Shown in pieces: positions 7,917 to 10,232 of a stretch of DNA of 10,232 nt; the first letter of the stretch is position 1; each line of letters opens with the position of its first letter. Source of the stretch: an uncultured Bacteroidales bacterium (lineage in GTDB: Bacteria > Bacteroidota > Bacteroidia > Bacteroidales > UBA3824). The position numbers and the translations under genes are program-made. The stretch lies in assembly GCA_937877455.1 (NCBI GenBank), contig CALFIU010000079.1, positions 1 to 10,232 of the forward strand, written 5' to 3'. Below the pieces are notes generated by a model. It ran no database searches, was not told the DNA's origin, and worked only from the letters and a program-made list of their open reading frames with translations.

Positions 7917-7947
7917 CGGGAGGCATACTCAAAGTAACTTCCTCCCG
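7917..7947 (+). terminator. GC-rich inverted repeat, possible terminator or RNA element
   Basis: CGGGAGG at 7917-7923 pairs exactly with CCTCCCG at 7941-7947 across a 17-nt loop, which contains a small AAG/CTT pairing. It begins 7 nt after the stop of the minor head gene. A stem this GC-rich stands out in an AT-rich gap. No T-run follows the stem, so it is not a textbook intrinsic terminator; it could be a pause, mRNA-stability or attenuation element. Confidence 0.45.
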
Positions 7948-8000
7948 CACCACAAAATTACAAATAAATTCAGAACCACAAAAAAAAAAATTAAAAAAAT

Positions 8001-8028
8001 TTGGCTACACTGTTTTAAACTTTATAAT
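8001..8028 (+). promoter_or_regulatory. Candidate sigma70-like promoter for scaffold/capsid genes
   Basis: TTGGCT at 8001-8006, then 16 nt, then a perfect TATAAT at 8023-8028. Two A-tracts (7980-7990 and 7993-7999) lie just upstream, as in an UP element. It is 39 nt before the scaffold start, after a gap in an otherwise tightly packed operon, so a separate promoter for abundant head proteins makes sense. The Bacteroidota consensus (TAnnTTTG) is only matched 5 of 6 fixed positions by TTTATTTG at 8036-8043 and lacks a well-placed TTTG, so which element works is open. Confidence 0.35.
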
Positions 8029-8035
8029 AAAGTTT
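8017..8035. repeat. 19-bp perfect palindrome overlapping the candidate -10 box
   Basis: AAACTTTATAATAAAGTTT is a perfect 9-bp inverted repeat around one central base. It covers the TATAAT at 8023-8028, so a bound protein would block that promoter (operator reading). As RNA it forms a 7-bp AT stem followed by TTTATTT, which could instead act as a weak intrinsic terminator. Sequence alone does not decide. Confidence 0.4.
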
Positions 8036-8066
8036 TTTATTTGCTAAATTTTAAAAAAGAAAACGT

Positions 8067-8732
8067 ATGAAAGAAAAAATCTTAAAGTTACTTGAAACCA
8101 AGTTCCAAGGCACAAGAAAAGACGGTTTGTTAATTTTGGCTGGCGTATTAGCAATGACAGCCACCGACGAAGAAACCGCCACAAAAGTCGTAGATGCACT
8201 CACCGCCGACCAAGTAAAAGATTTTATAATTGATTTTCGCAAATCCGCAGACGCCGAAATAACAAAGGCAACCAAAACCGCAGAGGAAAACCTCCGCGCA
8301 AAGTTTAACTTTGTAGAAAAAAGCAAACAAGGAGCAGAGCCGAATGCAGAGTCGAAAACAGAACCAAAACAAACAAACGTTAATATTGACGAATTGATAA
8401 AAAAAGCAACCGAACCACTTTTGCAACGTATCGCTGGGCTCGAGGGGGCAACCGTTAAAAACAACCGCCGCGCGCAGTTTGAAAAAGTTATTGCAGCAAC
8501 CCCCGACGTTGTAAAAAATCTGTTTGTTGAAAATTTTGAAAACACGACTTTTGAAAACGACGATGATTTTAACTCCTATTTGCAAAAAACAACTGAAACA
8601 GCACAAAATTTAGCAAAGGACTTTAACAATTCTAAACTCGGAGCAGTAAAAACTCCCAGTGTTGGCAAGGTTGATAATACAGGCGTAAGCGCAGGCATGA
8701 AAGCATACGTTGAAAGTAAACGCAAAAAATAA
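8067..8732 (+). CDS. Probable head scaffolding protein
   Basis: This 221-aa protein is low in aromatic residues and rich in Lys, Glu, Ala and Asn. A first helical part (MKEKILKLLETKF, then GVLAMTATDEETATKVVDAL) is followed by a charged, coiled-coil-like stretch (ADAEITKATKTAEENLRAKF), a disordered acidic linker with many Glu, Lys, Thr and Asn, another helix (NIDELIKKATEPLLQRIAGLEG), and a basic end (AYVESKRKK). This build matches phage scaffolding proteins, which fill the prohead and leave or are cleaved before packaging. Position supports it: after the portal and minor head genes and before a head-fibre-like gene, where the capsid gene would follow. Scaffolds are poorly conserved, so assignment rests on composition and context. 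The leader is A-rich with no Shine-Dalgarno motif. The next gene starts 8 nt after its stop. Confidence 0.7.
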   Translation: MKEKILKLLETKFQGTRKDGLLILAGVLAMTATDEETATKVVDALTADQVKDFIIDFRKSADAEITKATKTAEENLRAKFNFVEKSKQGAEPNAESKTEPKQTNVNIDELIKKATEPLLQRIAGLEGATVKNNRRAQFEKVIAATPDVVKNLFVENFENTTFENDDDFNSYLQKTTETAQNLAKDFNNSKLGAVKTPSVGKVDNTGVSAGMKAYVESKRKK

Positions 8733-8740
8733 AAAAAATT

Positions 8741-9298
8741 ATGGGCTTAATTATTGAGAAAAAACAAGGCGTTAAACGCTCGCGAGCATTTACACACGCG
8801 CTCGCGGATATTCCTGGTGGTGTTTGTATTGCCACAGACGAATTAACACAAACGACAATTCCTGAGGGGACAGCAGTCGGCAAGGACGAAAACGGACTTT
8901 ATCATATTGTTAAAGCAGCCGAAATAACCACTGCCGCACTCGCAGACGCGACAATTTACATCGTCAAAAAAGGGCATAATTTTAAAGTTGGCGACTTTGT
9001 AATGTTAAAAACAAGCGGTAAATCATACGCTATTACAGCAATTGCCACCAACGCAGTCAACGAAGATGCGGACGATATAACCGTAGCAACGAGTCTCGGC
9101 ATTGTTGCTGCAGAGGGCGACACACTAATGCAAGCAGTTAAGGCATTTCAATTCCAACTGGTTCGATTAAAATCAGCTAACGCATCATCGACTGCAAAAA
9201 TTCGATCAATTTCAATTCCAACTGGTTCGATTAAAATTATGAGTGCAGAGGATAAGGCTAAGTTGGACATGAATTTCAATTCCAACTGGTTCGATTAA
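8741..9298 (+). CDS. Head fibre/decoration-like protein, C-terminus replaced by CRISPR sequence
   Basis: The first 134 residues look like the head-fibre or decoration proteins encoded before the major capsid gene in Bacteroidales phages: MGLIIEKKQGVKRSRAFTHA, then IPEGTAVGKDENGLYHIVKA, KKGHNFKVGDFVM, then AITAIATNAVNEDADDITVA and SLGIVAAEGDTLMQAVK. From base 9145 the frame enters the CRISPR array. Residues 135-185 are read from three repeats in three different frames (FQFQLVRLK, SISIPTGSIKI, NFNSNWFD) and two spacers; the stop at 9296-9298 lies inside the third repeat. The 185-aa product is therefore a chimera. The native C-terminal part, expected to complete the fold, is absent. Family homologues would be needed to fix how many residues are lost. 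The gene is probably nonfunctional, or the array was joined here by rearrangement or misassembly. Confidence 0.72.
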   Translation: MGLIIEKKQGVKRSRAFTHALADIPGGVCIATDELTQTTIPEGTAVGKDENGLYHIVKAAEITTAALADATIYIVKKGHNFKVGDFVMLKTSGKSYAITAIATNAVNEDADDITVATSLGIVAAEGDTLMQAVKAFQFQLVRLKSANASSTAKIRSISIPTGSIKIMSAEDKAKLDMNFNSNWFD

Positions 9299-10232
9299 AA
9301 TATGCAAGCTGCCGGTATTAATCCTAACTTGATTTCATTTCAATTCCAACTGGTTCGATTAAAATCATCCTGGTACAGTTGTATATGATATTGATTTATT
9401 ATTTCAATTCCAACTGGTTCGATTAAAATGATGAACAGAATTTGTAAAATTTGCTTTACAATTATCATTTCAATTCCAACTGGTTCGATTAAAATAACAC
9501 CGAAAACCTTACAGCGTACGGAATAAACGAATTTCAATTCCAACTGGTTCGATTAAAATTAATGTTTACGAATAGTACGCGAATAATCGACCTCAATTTC
9601 AATTCCAACTGGTTCGATTAAAATGCTGACGAAATAAAAAAAATTGGTGATTTAGCAATTATTTCAATTCCAACTGGTTCGATTAAAATTATTACAGCTA
9701 CGGGTATATCTCTTACAACAAAAGGATTTCAATTCCAACTGGTTCGATTAAAATAAATAAGGCATACTTTACATTTGATTTCAATGAAATATTTCAATTC
9801 CAACTGGTTCGATTAAAATATCTCAATTCAGTACAATGCTCGCCACCTATGACATATTTCAATTCCAACTGGTTCGATTAAAATTGAGTTTTTTGTTCTC
9901 GAAAAGAACATAAGCACCTATATTTCAATTCCAACTGGTTCGATTAAAATATCAATCATAGCAAGTTTTGAAAATTCCGAACATTATTTCAATTCCAACT
10001 GGTTCGATTAAAATAATGACCCGACAGCAATTGTTCGTGTCGCGTTTACAAATTTCAATTCCAACTGGTTCGATTAAAATTCTACATGAACATAGCGAAC
10101 AGAAAGTAGAATTTACATTTCAATTCCAACTGGTTCGATTAAAATTTCGTTAATAACAAGATTACTAAAATGTTGACGTAATTTCAATTCCAACTGGTTC
10201 GATTAAAATTTCTACGTTAAATTTGTGATGTT
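9145..10232 (-). CRISPR. CRISPR array, 17 identical 29-bp repeats, continues beyond window
   Basis: The repeat starts ATTTCAATTCCAACTGG and ends TTCGATTAAAAT on the + strand. Copies start at 9145, 9209, 9273, 9337, 9401, 9467, 9531, 9596, 9661, 9726, 9791, 9856, 9922, 9986, 10052, 10117 and 10181, all 29 bp and identical by eye. The 16 complete spacers are 35, 35, 35, 35, 37, 35, 36, 36, 36, 36, 36, 37, 35, 37, 36 and 35 nt and all differ; a 17th is cut by the window end. On the minus strand the repeat ends ATTGAAAT, the usual 8-nt 5' handle of class 1 crRNAs. The array is thus probably transcribed leftward, with its leader and newest spacers beyond 10232 and the oldest end at 9145. Repeat and spacer lengths suit type I-B or a type III system sharing such repeats. 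No cas genes are in the window. The region 9299-10232 holds no genes. Confidence 0.97.

Noticed and set aside
8051..8606. Long minus-strand ORFs of 164 and 152 codons opposite the scaffold gene
   Set aside because: They are mirror frames of a Lys/Glu/Ala-rich gene, consist of low-complexity Ser/Phe/Val or Phe/Cys-rich sequence, and have no plausible domain or start context. The + strand gene fits the operon.
1..9144. Self-targeting: spacers matching the phage genes in this window
   Set aside because: I compared several spacers with the phage genes by eye and saw no long match. This was not exhaustive; an alignment of all spacers with both strands would settle it.
9145..9173. The repeated 29-bp unit as a phage host-recognition or minisatellite repeat rather than CRISPR
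   Set aside because: Copies are identical while the 35-37 nt intervals are all unrelated and of near-constant length, and the minus-strand end ATTGAAAT matches known crRNA handles.
9340..9543. Minus-strand ORF of 67 codons and + ORF at 9968-10153 in the array
   Set aside because: Both are translations of the CRISPR repeat in various frames, shown by repeated strings such as ILIEPVGIE and ISIPTGSIKI.
9145..10209. Spacers as antisense to target mRNA, which would point to a type III RNA-targeting system
   Set aside because: All 16 spacers have at least one open frame on the + strand, but the minus-strand frames of those I checked are open too. At 35-37 nt this is expected by chance, so strand bias cannot be claimed.

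Overview
The window is a phage or prophage head/packaging module from an AT-rich bacterium, probably Bacteroidota, that ends abruptly in a CRISPR array. The taxon call rests on three things: most starts have A-rich leaders without a Shine-Dalgarno motif, there is a TTTG-N21-TAnnTTTG type promoter at 89-121, and the gene set resembles temperate phages of Bacteroidales (DUF5681 protein, SPP1-type portal, Mu F-like minor head protein with a nuclease-like tail, head-fibre-like protein). All genes are on the + strand and tightly spaced.

Layout. 2-124: the last 40 codons of a VRR-NUC nuclease. 156-936: a phospholipase D (HKD)-like protein whose frame is broken at a 12-A run; the frame restores perfectly if the run is 11 A. 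941-1126: a small unknown protein. 1140-2516: a fused ParB-like/beta-class DNA methyltransferase. 2523-2960: a DUF5681 protein, probably a small-terminase equivalent. 2965-4431: terminase large subunit. 4447-5862: portal. 5864-6346: a HK97 gp10-like protein. 6348-7910: a minor head protein with a C-terminal CdiA-CT/tRNase-like domain of different base composition. 7911-8066: a regulatory gap with two inverted repeats and a sigma70-like promoter. 8067-8732: probable scaffold. 8741 to about 9144: a head-fibre/decoration-like protein that loses its C-terminus. 9145-10232 and beyond: a CRISPR array of 17 identical 29-bp repeats and 16 complete spacers of 35-37 nt.

How the parts fit. The methyltransferase would mark phage DNA. 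The DUF5681 protein and terminase package it through the portal. The gp10-like and minor head proteins complete the vertex, and scaffold plus capsid proteins build the shell. The expected major capsid gene is missing because the array begins inside the preceding gene.

The repeat's reverse complement ends in ATTGAAAT, a typical class 1 crRNA 5' handle. The array is therefore probably transcribed on the minus strand from a leader to the right of the window, head-on against the phage late operon. No cas gene is visible. The phage gene/array junction at 9145 is the main point of interest: it may be a rearrangement that killed a prophage, an array carried by a phage, or an assembly join.
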